Assembly: GCA_026417195.1 (NCBI GenBank)
Contig: JAOADS010000076.1
Coordinates: 1-9,516 of the forward strand
DNA: 9,516 nucleotides
Direction of reading: 5' to 3'
DNA from: Ignavibacteria bacterium
GTDB taxonomy: Bacteria > Bacteroidota > Ignavibacteria > Tepidaquicellales > OLB5
Made by a program: the position numbers and the translations under genes. Positions within the stretch are counted from its first letter, which is position 1; each line of letters opens with the position of its first letter. Positions 1 through 7,369 of the stretch are shown here, in pieces. The notes below the pieces were generated by a model. That model saw nothing but the letters and a program-made list of their open reading frames with translations. It made no database searches and was not told the origin of the DNA.

Positions 1-1010
1 GTACCATATACATCTGCAACAGCTTTATTAACAAGTGTAAATTTTCCATCCCAGTCCTTAACAAAAATAAAGTTCGGATCTGTATCAATTATAGTTCTAA
101 GGAAATCTTTTTGTCTCTTAAGTTCAGACTCTGCATTTTTGAGTTCTGTAATATCAAATACATAACCATCATAATAAGCAATCTCGCCGTTTTCATCCTT
201 TATAGTCACCGTGAAATCATATAATTCAATGTAATCGCCATTAGCTTTTCTTATCCGATAATATTGTTCAAAATTCTTAAAATTGTTTTTGGTATAATAT
301 TCTACTTCACGGGCAATCCTCTCCAGATCATCCGGGTGAATTATTGATGCGTATTTAATTTTCCCACTTATGAAATCTTCACGGGAATACCCATACTGCT
401 CAATGTTCTTCGAAACATATTCTACAGGCCAGCCCTCTTCCCTCTTCCAGCGGAAAATTATAACTGGACCTCCGGTGAAAAGATCTCTTTCCCTTTGCAG
501 TTCAAACTCAAACTCTTTCCTAGCTGTTATATCCTGCATCATACCTAACATTCTCGTAGCTCTGCCTTCCCTGTCATAAATAAAAAAGCCCCTGTCGTAA
601 AACCAAATGTATTTCCCGTCTTTCTTTTTGAACCTGTATTCAACATCATAAGCATTACCGGAATCTTCAGCTTCCTGTAACAACCTAATTGCTTCGTCCC
701 TGTCATCAGGATGTATCAGAGACTCCCACTGTTTTATGCCTCCGCTGAATTCATCATTCTGATAACCCAATACTTTGTAAACTGTCCCACCCCATTGAAT
801 TTCACCTGAGCTGACATTGTAGTCATAAACTATTGCATTGGAAGATTCTACGATTAAATCATATCTGTTGTTTGCATTTTTGATATCCTCAATTAATTTA
901 TTCCTGTCTGTTACATCTATAACAGTCCCTATAATTGCTTTCCCACCCTTATACTGTATAGACACTCCGTCCAATTCTACATCTATTATATCTCCGTTTT
1001 TCTTTCTTGC
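1..1010 (-). pseudogene. In-frame continuation of the multi-PAS sensor beyond a premature TAA; runs off the left edge
   Basis: Directly after the TAA at 1011-1013 the same reading frame stays open for 336 codons to the edge, and it is unmistakably PAS-rich protein. The first ~36 codons (ARKKNGDIIDVELDG... to VIDVTDR) complete the PAS domain whose first half lies before the stop. A second PAS follows at about codons 44-165, with HPDD at 100-103 and DITARK at the end. A third lies at about 172-290, with HPDD at 225-228 and DITELK at the end. A fourth begins near 297 (DFLRTIIDTDPNFIFV) and is cut by the edge. I translated every codon and found no other stop or frameshift. No convincing start codon with a ribosome site follows the TAA, so this half is probably not made independently unless there is readthrough. 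The output domain, perhaps a histidine kinase, must lie further left and is not visible. Confidence 0.85.
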
Positions 1011-1013
1011 TTA
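1011..1013 (-). other. Premature in-frame stop codon (TAA) inside PAS domain 3
   Basis: The codons read T-D-T-S-F-stop-A-R-K-K-N-G, and the PAS strand pattern carries on across the stop without a shift of frame. One base change, for example AAA (Lys) to TAA, would explain it. It could be a true nonsense mutation, a strain variant or an assembly error. The sequence alone cannot decide. Confidence 0.85.
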
Positions 1014-2816
1014 AAAGGATGTATCTGTGTGAACAATACTACCAGATAAAATTTGATCTACATTATGTCTTAAAGAAGCTTTACATTCTTCAATCGCTAT
1101 AAAATCAAATTCTTTACCTAAAATCTCCGAATGATCATAGCCGAATATTTCACAGTAACGGGGATTTACATAAACAAGTTTTTCGCCCTGCAGTATATAG
1201 ATTCCGATCAGTGCATTTTCAACCAGACTTCTGAATTTTTCCTCTGCTTCTTTAATCTCCTCCTCTGCCTTTTTTCGTTCCGATATTTCATCCATCAGTC
1301 TTCTGTTAGTTCTTTCAAGTTCAGATGTCCGCATCTGTACCAGGCTTTCCAGATGTTGCCTGTATTCGGCAAGTTCGTTTTCATGTAACTTCTGCTCTGT
1401 TATATCAAAAGTACTTCCGAGAATCTCAAGAGGATCTCCGTTTATGTCTTTAGTGAAAACTACTTCATAGCTTCTGAACCACCTGTATTCTCCCTTTAAG
1501 TTTTTTATCCTGTATTCATAAATCACCGGCTCATCAGAGGATTTATTATGCCTGTCTATGTTTTTCTTAATATCGTCTATATCGTCTTTATGAACATATT
1601 CATAGAGGTCACTTACTTCAGCACCAACAACATCCTCAGGAGCATAACCGAGTAAATCAGTGACTTTATAATTTACGTAAGACAAGGCAGGGCCTCTGAA
1701 ACTGTAAATGTAAATAATACTTGGGACCGAATCCGCTATTTTCTGAATGAATTTTCTTCTCTCAAGAAGCTCCTTCTCTGCTTTTCGTTTTTCAGAAATA
1801 TCACGGAATACCAGAACCACCCCGCTTAAATCTCCATTTCCATCATGCACAGGTGATGCAATATGATCAATTGGGAAAAAGACTCCAGTCCTGGATTTAA
1901 CTAATGTATTATCATAAATTCCTGTATTTTTACCCGTGGCAATCACTTTCTTTACCGGATTTTCCTGAACTGTACCGCTAATCTCATCAAAGATCTGAAA
2001 CACATGCTCTGCAAGAAGCCCGCTCGAATCTTCGTTACTCCAGCCTGTTACCTCCCTGGCTCTTTTATTTAAAAATTCAATTTCACCTAATCTGTTTGTA
2101 ACTATTACCCCATCACCTATACTTTCAAGTATAGTGTATAGCCTGTTTCTGTTATCTTCAAGTCTCTTCTCATATTCTTTCCTTAATGTAATATTTCTGT
2201 TTAAGAAATAAACGCTTGCTATTAGTAAAATAAAAGCAATAGAGCTGCCTATGACCAGGTTGATAAGACTGTAATTAGCACTTTGGCGGGTTTTGGCTAG
2301 ATTTTTTTCAAGTATATCTCTTTGAGCTAACTGAACTGAAGTTATATTTTTTTTAATCCTTTCAGTTAATTCCTTCCCCTTTAATATATGTTCTTTCTGA
2401 ACTCTGAAATTAACTCCCTTTTCCTTCTGAAGTCTTATGGATTCTTCCCAGATATTTTTCCTTTCCCTTATTAAGATTCTTAGACTGTCAATTACATTTC
2501 CGTGAAGTTTAGTCTGGGATATCAATGTTGAGAGTGATTGAAATGAAGAATCAAGGTTTATAATTGCGTTATGATAAAGCTCGATAAACTCTTCATTTCC
2601 AGTTATCAGAAATCCTCTCCTGTTTGTCTCCGCCTCAATAAGATTTGAATACAGTTCTTCTGCATTTTGAGTTACCATAAGGGAATTATTGATCAGCTCT
2701 TCATTGGCGAAACGAAACTTAAGATTTAAGTAAATAACAATATTAACCGAGACAAGTATCAGTAAAGCAACTACAAATGCAGTGTTAATATACTTTTTAT
2801 CTGTAAATAGTCTCAT
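1011..2816 (-). CDS. Membrane-bound CHASE3/PAS sensor protein, N-terminal part, ended by an in-frame stop
   Basis: This is the input half of a signal-transduction protein, 601 residues as read. A membrane helix lies at about 12-32. A periplasmic CHASE3-type helical region follows at about 37-172, including the EAETNRRGFLITG stretch at 61-73. A second membrane helix lies at about 183-204. Next come PAS 1 (about 221-340, closing VFRDISEKRKAE), PAS 2 (about 351-475, closing FDITEQK), a charged coiled-coil linker (about 476-528) and the first half of PAS 3 (from about 522). The protein ends abruptly at HTDTSF, in the middle of the PAS 3 fold, and the missing half continues in the same frame across the TAA. 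The ATG start follows the TPR gene by 11 bases and has an AGGA six bases upstream. PAS domains usually bind small ligands or cofactors and CHASE3 senses extracellular signals; the ligand cannot be told. As it stands this product has no output domain. Confidence 0.9.
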   Translation of the reverse strand: MRLFTDKKYINTAFVVALLILVSVNIVIYLNLKFRFANEELINNSLMVTQNAEELYSNLIEAETNRRGFLITGNEEFIELYHNAIINLDSSFQSLSTLISQTKLHGNVIDSLRILIRERKNIWEESIRLQKEKGVNFRVQKEHILKGKELTERIKKNITSVQLAQRDILEKNLAKTRQSANYSLINLVIGSSIAFILLIASVYFLNRNITLRKEYEKRLEDNRNRLYTILESIGDGVIVTNRLGEIEFLNKRAREVTGWSNEDSSGLLAEHVFQIFDEISGTVQENPVKKVIATGKNTGIYDNTLVKSRTGVFFPIDHIASPVHDGNGDLSGVVLVFRDISEKRKAEKELLERRKFIQKIADSVPSIIYIYSFRGPALSYVNYKVTDLLGYAPEDVVGAEVSDLYEYVHKDDIDDIKKNIDRHNKSSDEPVIYEYRIKNLKGEYRWFRSYEVVFTKDINGDPLEILGSTFDITEQKLHENELAEYRQHLESLVQMRTSELERTNRRLMDEISERKKAEEEIKEAEEKFRSLVENALIGIYILQGEKLVYVNPRYCEIFGYDHSEILGKEFDFIAIEECKASLRHNVDQILSGSIVHTDTSF

Positions 2817-2822
2817 AAAATT

Positions 2823-2826
2823 TCCT
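2823..2826 (-). promoter_or_regulatory. Shine-Dalgarno-like AGGA of the sensor gene
   Basis: AGGA sits six bases upstream of the ATG at 2814-2816 and just after the TAG stop of the TPR gene (2828-2830). It fixes the sensor start. It also stands out because the other starts in this window lack a recognisable ribosome site, which suggests re-initiation directly from the upstream TPR gene. Confidence 0.55.
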
Positions 2827-2827
2827 G

Positions 2828-4174
2828 CTACATTCCGGATTTTCTTCTAGCATCAATAAATAAAGGTTTAAGTTTTGTTATAAGTGAGGGATTGTGTTTT
2901 ATTGCTGCGTCAAAATCCACCGATGCCTGTCTGTAATATCCTAAATTATAATAAGCTATACCTCTGTTTTCAAATATTCTGTAAAATTTAGGATTAACTG
3001 AGAATGCTCTGTTATAGTAATTAATAGCTTCCATATATTTTTCCTCTTCCAGCATGAAATTGCCCATATGGAAAAGCACAAGTGTATCATCAGGTGAAAG
3101 CTCAAGTGCTCTGGTAAAATCATCCCTTGCTAATTGAGGCAATGTTCTGTTCAGATAAATCAGGCCTCTGTAGGTATAAGCCAGACTTATATCCGGGGAT
3201 AAACTTATAGCTTTGTTAAAATCTTTTAAGGCAAGAGTGTCATCACCTTTTTCGTATTGAACTATACCACGCAGCACATACAAATCTGGAAAAGAAGCAT
3301 TCAACCTAATGGCTGAGTTCAAATCCTCTAATGCAGACAGATAATCTTTTATCTTACTGTAGCACATCGCTCTTGTCTTGTAAACATCAGCTAATTCTAC
3401 TGTAAGACTGCCTATGCTCAAAGCCTCAGTTAAACACTCAGCAGCCCTGTGGTAATTTCCTTGTTCACTATATATTTTGGCAAGGTAGAAGTAAGGCATC
3501 CCATGTGTTTTATTCATAAGAGATGACTTTCTCAGATAAGAAAGGGCATTTGAAGTATCATTGAGATGGTAATATGCTACTCCGAGAGAATAGATGTTAT
3601 TAAAATCAGAACTGTCAAAACTAATTGCAATAGTATAATACTTTACAGCATCACGATAATTCCCTAAAGCCATTGACATCTCAGCTATAGAAGAAACTTT
3701 CTCCCTTGCCAGTGGAGCTAATTTCACAATCTTACTGTATATCTCGTCAGCCTTCTTATAATCACCTGCTTCAGTGTAAATTTCCCCAAGCATTAAGTAA
3801 GCTTCTATGAAACCAGAATTAATATTTAAAGCTTTATTCAGATAATCTATTGCAGCATTATCAAACTTTTTTTCTCTATAAATAGAAGCAACTCTGTAAA
3901 GCATTCGGGAATTGTTAAATCCTAATTCATAGGCTTTCAGGTAATCACTGAGTGCCTCGTCATATTTCCGAAGTTCATAATATGCATTCCCCCGCTGAAA
4001 ATAAGCTTCATCATGCATACTTGAAACTTTAAGATAACGGTTAAAATAATCCACTGCTTTTTCATAAGCACCTGAGTTTAGTACTTCAAGTGCAACTGAA
4101 TAACTTACATATGAAGTATCCTGTGAGGATGTAGAATTAATAAAAACTATAAAAATTATAAACAGATATTTCAT
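2828..4174 (-). CDS. Exported tetratricopeptide-repeat (TPR) protein
   Basis: The product is a helical repeat scaffold of about 448 residues, probably periplasmic. It begins MKYLFIIFIVFINSTSSQ, a short Sec-type signal peptide with no lipobox cysteine. From there to the end it is almost entirely TPRs, about twelve units of 34 residues, with typical motifs such as EAYFQRGNAYYELRKYDEAL, LYVLRGIVQYEKGDDTLALK and RIFENRGIAYYNLGYYRQAS. No enzymatic domain is visible. I prefer the ATG at 4172-4174; a TTG two codons upstream (4178-4180) is possible but would only add two residues before the signal peptide. There is no Shine-Dalgarno. The stop lies 11 bases before the sensor start, so the two are almost certainly co-transcribed. 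TPRs bind proteins, so a role as periplasmic partner of the CHASE3 sensor is reasonable but is inference only. Confidence 0.9.
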   Translation of the reverse strand: MKYLFIIFIVFINSTSSQDTSYVSYSVALEVLNSGAYEKAVDYFNRYLKVSSMHDEAYFQRGNAYYELRKYDEALSDYLKAYELGFNNSRMLYRVASIYREKKFDNAAIDYLNKALNINSGFIEAYLMLGEIYTEAGDYKKADEIYSKIVKLAPLAREKVSSIAEMSMALGNYRDAVKYYTIAISFDSSDFNNIYSLGVAYYHLNDTSNALSYLRKSSLMNKTHGMPYFYLAKIYSEQGNYHRAAECLTEALSIGSLTVELADVYKTRAMCYSKIKDYLSALEDLNSAIRLNASFPDLYVLRGIVQYEKGDDTLALKDFNKAISLSPDISLAYTYRGLIYLNRTLPQLARDDFTRALELSPDDTLVLFHMGNFMLEEEKYMEAINYYNRAFSVNPKFYRIFENRGIAYYNLGYYRQASVDFDAAIKHNPSLITKLKPLFIDARRKSGM

Positions 4175-4214
4175 AGACAATAATGAAAATTCGACAATGA
4201 AATAATCTATATTA

Positions 4215-5720
4215 CTATATTATAAGATATTCCCGTAACCCATGAATTCCTCCTTCCCTGCCAAAACCGCTTTCTTTATAGCCACCGAAAGGCGAAGCAG
4301 GATTAAACCTGTTATAGGTATTTGACCAAACTACACCTGCTTTCATACCAGCAATCATTTTAAATATTTTTGATCCCTTATCAGTCCATATGCCAGCTGA
4401 AAGTCCGTAAGGAGTGTTATTAGCTTTCTCAATAGCTTCTTTGGGAGTACGGAAAGTCAATACTGCCAAAACCGGACCGAAGATTTCTTCCTGTGCTATC
4501 GTATTAGACTGCGCTACATTTGTAAAAAAACTCGGACGGAACCAATAACCTTTTTCAGGAAGTTCACATTTTTTTTCATAATATGTGCAGCCTTCTCCAA
4601 TGCCGGTTTTGACAAGTGTTTTGATCTTATTCAGCTGTTCTTTGGAATTAATTGCACCAATATCTGTATTCTTATCAAGCGGATCCCCTACCCTTAGCGT
4701 ATTGATCCTCTGTTTAAGTTTCCTAATAACAATATTCCTTACGCTCTCTTGAACAAAAAGTCTGGATCCTGCACAGCATACATGTCCCTGATTGAAATAA
4801 ATACCGTTTATTATACCTTCCACAGCCTGGTCAATAGGAGCGTCTTCAAAAATTATATTAGCAGCCTTACCTCCAAGTTCAAGAGTTAATTTTTTATCGC
4901 TCCCGGAAACTGCTTTCATTATAATTTTCCCAACTTCAGTTGACCCTGTGAAAGCAATCTTACGGATTCGTGGATGATTAACAATAGCTGATCCTGTCCT
5001 GCCATCTCCGCTTATTATATTTACAACACCCGGAGGCAGATCTGCTTCCTGAATTACTTCAGCAAGTTTATATAATGTAAGCGGTGTAGTTTCAGCAGAT
5101 TTGATAACTACAGTGTTCCCACATGCAAGCGCAGGTGCTATTTTCCAGGCTGCCATAAGTAAAGGAAAGTTCCAGGGGATAATCTGACCAACAACACCTA
5201 TTGATCTGGGCTTAGTGCCCGGGAAGGCATAATGAAGTTTATCTGCCCAGCCTGCGTGATAAAAGAAATGAGCTATTGACAAAGGCACATCTAAGCTTTT
5301 AGACTCCTTCACAGGTTTACCACCATCCAAGGACTCAATTACAGCAAACTCTCTTGCTTTCTCCTGCATTATTCTGGCAATACGGAAAATGACCTTAGCT
5401 CTTTCTTTAGGATGAAGCCTTGACCATACTTTATTATATGCTCTCTCTGCAGCTCTGACTGCTTTATCAACATCATTTTCTGAGGCATAGGCTACTTCTG
5501 CAATTTTTTCTTCATTGGATGGATTTATGGTATCAAAATATTCCTTCGCCTTTACAAACCTGCCGTTTATAAAAAGATCATATCTGTCTTTCAGTTTAAT
5601 GTGGTCTGAAGATTCCGGCGAGGGTGAATATTCCCATAAGCTTCCTGAAATCACTTTCTTGGAACTTTGCTCCCCTTCTGAAATTATTGTTCGCTTTGAA
5701 TTTGTTTTTTCTTTAAACAT
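4215..5720 (-). CDS. NAD-type aldehyde dehydrogenase of the deoC-linked kind
   Basis: This oxidises an aldehyde to a carboxylate in the cytoplasm. At 501 residues it is a full-length ALDH-superfamily protein. The key positions are intact: N184 in PWNFPL, K207 and E210 in the cofactor pocket (E210 favours NAD), FTGSTEVGK at 257-265, general base E281 in LELGGK, the catalytic cysteine at C315 in GHVCCAGSR, and E412 in EEIFGPV. The first ~47 residues, with SLWEYSPSPESSDHIKLK ahead of the usual FINGRFV start, form an N-terminal extension. From memory, ALDHs encoded beside deoC in many bacteria carry the same kind of extension. Acetaldehyde from DeoC is therefore the likely substrate, which is inference. 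In such clusters a second ALDH often follows; here none does, and a TPR gene comes next. The ATG start is seven bases after the nuclease stop, with no Shine-Dalgarno. Confidence 0.93.
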   Translation of the reverse strand: MFKEKTNSKRTIISEGEQSSKKVISGSLWEYSPSPESSDHIKLKDRYDLFINGRFVKAKEYFDTINPSNEEKIAEVAYASENDVDKAVRAAERAYNKVWSRLHPKERAKVIFRIARIMQEKAREFAVIESLDGGKPVKESKSLDVPLSIAHFFYHAGWADKLHYAFPGTKPRSIGVVGQIIPWNFPLLMAAWKIAPALACGNTVVIKSAETTPLTLYKLAEVIQEADLPPGVVNIISGDGRTGSAIVNHPRIRKIAFTGSTEVGKIIMKAVSGSDKKLTLELGGKAANIIFEDAPIDQAVEGIINGIYFNQGHVCCAGSRLFVQESVRNIVIRKLKQRINTLRVGDPLDKNTDIGAINSKEQLNKIKTLVKTGIGEGCTYYEKKCELPEKGYWFRPSFFTNVAQSNTIAQEEIFGPVLAVLTFRTPKEAIEKANNTPYGLSAGIWTDKGSKIFKMIAGMKAGVVWSNTYNRFNPASPFGGYKESGFGREGGIHGLREYLII

Positions 5721-5727
5721 TTATATG

Positions 5728-6321
5728 TTATTTTATTCTGAGAGCAACTTCTTTTAGTAAAAATTTTTGTACTCTCTCTTTAACGGATTTATTAGCAAAA
5801 TGTGCCATTCGGTGATGATGAGCACAAAGAACTGACAAATTCCACATACTGTCTTCTCCTCCATGACATAAAGGTATAATATGATGTACTTCTATATATG
5901 GTGTACCGTCTTCTTGGATAAAAGTATTCCTGCAATTTTTAAATATGCAATAATATCCAAGAATTTGCTTAGCCATTTTAACCCATTTAGCTTTCCTGAC
6001 ATAAGTTTCTATTATATATTCCCTTCTATCAGGTTTCTCTTTGCTTAAATCAATATGCTGGACTTCCCTTTTTTCATAATCCAGCAAATCTGACGCAACA
6101 AGAGTGTAATTTCCTGTATAATCCAAGAAATTTATCAATTTACTGTCTCTGAGGAATTGTAATTGCTGTCTGACTTTCTCTTCAATGTGTCTATTATTTG
6201 GCTTTAAAGAACTAAAAAAATAAATCTTATCATCCAAAAAGTTCCTCAGTGAAAACGTCCTTGAACCTTTTTTATTGCAATGATCAATAATTGCTTGGTA
6301 AACAAGATCCTTCCATTTCAT
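5728..6321 (-). CDS. Winged-helix plus HNH nuclease (restriction-endonuclease-like)
   Basis: This is a probable DNA endonuclease of 197 residues. The N-terminal ~75 residues resemble the winged-helix domain at the C-terminus of DpnI-type enzymes: WKDLVYQAI at the start, then PNNRHIEEKVRQQLQFLRD and a closing FLDYTGNYTL. The C-terminal half is a classic HNH/zinc module: C125 and C130, EVHHIIPL (H146, H147), N161 in WNLSVLC, then C166, H169/H170 and H174. All expected catalytic and zinc ligands are present, so it looks intact. No methyltransferase is nearby. It lies between deoC (32 bases upstream) and the aldehyde dehydrogenase (7 bases downstream) on the same strand. Sampled 60-base lines here have about 22-37% G+C, against 43-47% in deoC and the dehydrogenase, which suggests acquisition. 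It may be a methyl-dependent or solitary restriction enzyme; the target is unknown. Confidence 0.85.
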   Translation of the reverse strand: MKWKDLVYQAIIDHCNKKGSRTFSLRNFLDDKIYFFSSLKPNNRHIEEKVRQQLQFLRDSKLINFLDYTGNYTLVASDLLDYEKREVQHIDLSKEKPDRREYIIETYVRKAKWVKMAKQILGYYCIFKNCRNTFIQEDGTPYIEVHHIIPLCHGGEDSMWNLSVLCAHHHRMAHFANKSVKERVQKFLLKEVALRIK

Positions 6322-6353
6322 ATTGTTTGAATACTTATCGACTTAGTTAACTT

Positions 6354-7259
6354 TCAGTCATTCGTAAAATAATCAGCTGACTGATAAACTCCCGTCATCT
6401 CTTTTCGGTACTGCATAAGCAGATCATTTAATAAAGAAGACGCTCCGAATCTGAACAAATCTGGACTCAGCCAGTCATCTCCCAGAGTTTCCTTGACTAT
6501 GCACAGATAACCCAGCGCTTCTTTAGTTGTTCTTATACCACCAGCTGGTTTCATACCTATCTTAATACCGGTTTCATAATAGAAATCACGAATAGCCTCA
6601 AGCATAACAAGAGTTACCGGCATAGTTGCGGCAGGCTGTACCTTACCTGTTGATGTTTTTATAAAATCCGCTCCGGCTAACATAGCAATCAGACTGGCTT
6701 TCCTGACGTTATCATAAGTCTCAAGCTCCCCTGTTTCAAGTATAACCTTCAGATGAACATCGCCGCAAATCTCTTTGACTCTCCTGATCTCATCGAAAAC
6801 ATAATCATATTTACCCTCAAAGAAATGTCCTCTGCTTATTACCATATCAACCTCATCAGCTCCAGATTCAATAGCCTTACGTGTTTCATCCATTTTTATT
6901 TTAAGCGGAGACTGTCCAGAAGGAAATGAAGTTGCAACGGATGCTATTTTAACACCACTGTCTTCAAGTACATTACGTGCTGTTTTAATAAAGTTCGGAT
7001 AAACACATACTGCAGCAACATGAGGAACAGAAATATCTCCGGGCAGTGGATAAACAGCTTTTCTGCAGAGTGCTTCCACCTTCCCCTCAGAATCCTTGCC
7101 TTCAAGAGTAGTTAAATCTATCATTGATATTGCCATTCTGATAGCTTGAACCTTGCTGGATTTTTTAATGCTTCTTGCTGAAAGCGAAGCAGCCCTTTCG
7201 TTGACACCGACTTCATCAACTTCCATGTGGAAGGAGTCTAGATATTTCAGGTCAGTCAT
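6354..7259 (-). CDS. deoC: Deoxyribose-phosphate aldolase, long DERA-like form
   Basis: This cleaves 2-deoxy-D-ribose-5-phosphate to D-glyceraldehyde-3-phosphate and acetaldehyde, the final step of deoxynucleoside breakdown, in the cytoplasm. The class I aldolase residues are all present: D138 in EVDMVI, K171 in HLKVILETGE, the Schiff-base lysine K201 in DFIKTSTGK, and K237 in MKPAGGIRT. At 301 residues it is longer than the ~259-residue E. coli enzyme. It resembles the animal DERA form, with an N-terminal extension through MIDLTTLEGKDS and a C-terminal GDDWLSPDLFRFGASSLL. It is the first gene of the minus-strand run, and the aldehyde dehydrogenase two genes on is its likely metabolic partner. 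No DeoR or CytR regulator is in the window. The ATG start is clear, although there is no Shine-Dalgarno. Confidence 0.95.
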   Translation of the reverse strand: MTDLKYLDSFHMEVDEVGVNERAASLSARSIKKSSKVQAIRMAISMIDLTTLEGKDSEGKVEALCRKAVYPLPGDISVPHVAAVCVYPNFIKTARNVLEDSGVKIASVATSFPSGQSPLKIKMDETRKAIESGADEVDMVISRGHFFEGKYDYVFDEIRRVKEICGDVHLKVILETGELETYDNVRKASLIAMLAGADFIKTSTGKVQPAATMPVTLVMLEAIRDFYYETGIKIGMKPAGGIRTTKEALGYLCIVKETLGDDWLSPDLFRFGASSLLNDLLMQYRKEMTGVYQSADYFTND

Positions 7260-7369
7260 AATATATAAATTTAACTATATATTTAAGTAATTAAAACGGA
7301 TTATTAAGGTAAATCATCAAACAATTTTAGATTTAAATTAATTAATGAGATGATTAATATTACACAAAT
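7260..7369. promoter_or_regulatory. Divergent intergenic region between deoC and the glycosyltransferase genes
   Basis: This very AT-rich gap should hold the promoter of the minus-strand deoC run and that of the plus-strand glycosyltransferase pair, since both genes point away from it. I could not pick a convincing -35/-10 pair or a Bacteroidota-type TAnnTTTG element on either strand. ATTAAT-rich words around 7335-7358 are self-complementary, but that is expected by chance in such AT-rich sequence. No riboswitch or operator is recognisable. Confidence 0.45.

Noticed and set aside
370..579. Open frame of 69 codons on the plus strand
   Set aside because: It is antisense to the clearly PAS-coding minus-strand frame and has no recognisable protein character.
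1005..1020. A frameshift or programmed recoding as the reason for the sensor interruption
   Set aside because: The frame is the same on both sides, so no frameshift is needed. TAA followed by GCA is not a known strong readthrough context, and no stem or SECIS-like element is evident.
1131..1388. Open frame of 85 codons on the plus strand
   Set aside because: It is a shadow opposite the sensor coiled-coil/PAS 3 region; its Phe/Leu-rich look comes from reverse-reading Lys/Glu codons.
4178..4180. TTG as the start of the TPR protein
   Set aside because: An ATG two codons downstream gives an equally complete and more typical signal peptide.
4175..4214. Two similar words starting GACAAT (4177 and 4193) in the gap before the TPR gene, as an operator or repeat
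   Set aside because: The match is short and imperfect in AT-rich sequence, so it is not beyond chance.
5515..5757. Open frame of 80 codons on the plus strand
   Set aside because: It is antisense to the conserved start of the aldehyde dehydrogenase and the nuclease stop, with no supporting features.
7260..7369. ATTAAT/AATTAATT words as an operator palindrome
   Set aside because: Such words are self-complementary by nature in AT-only sequence and show no spaced dyad of convincing length.
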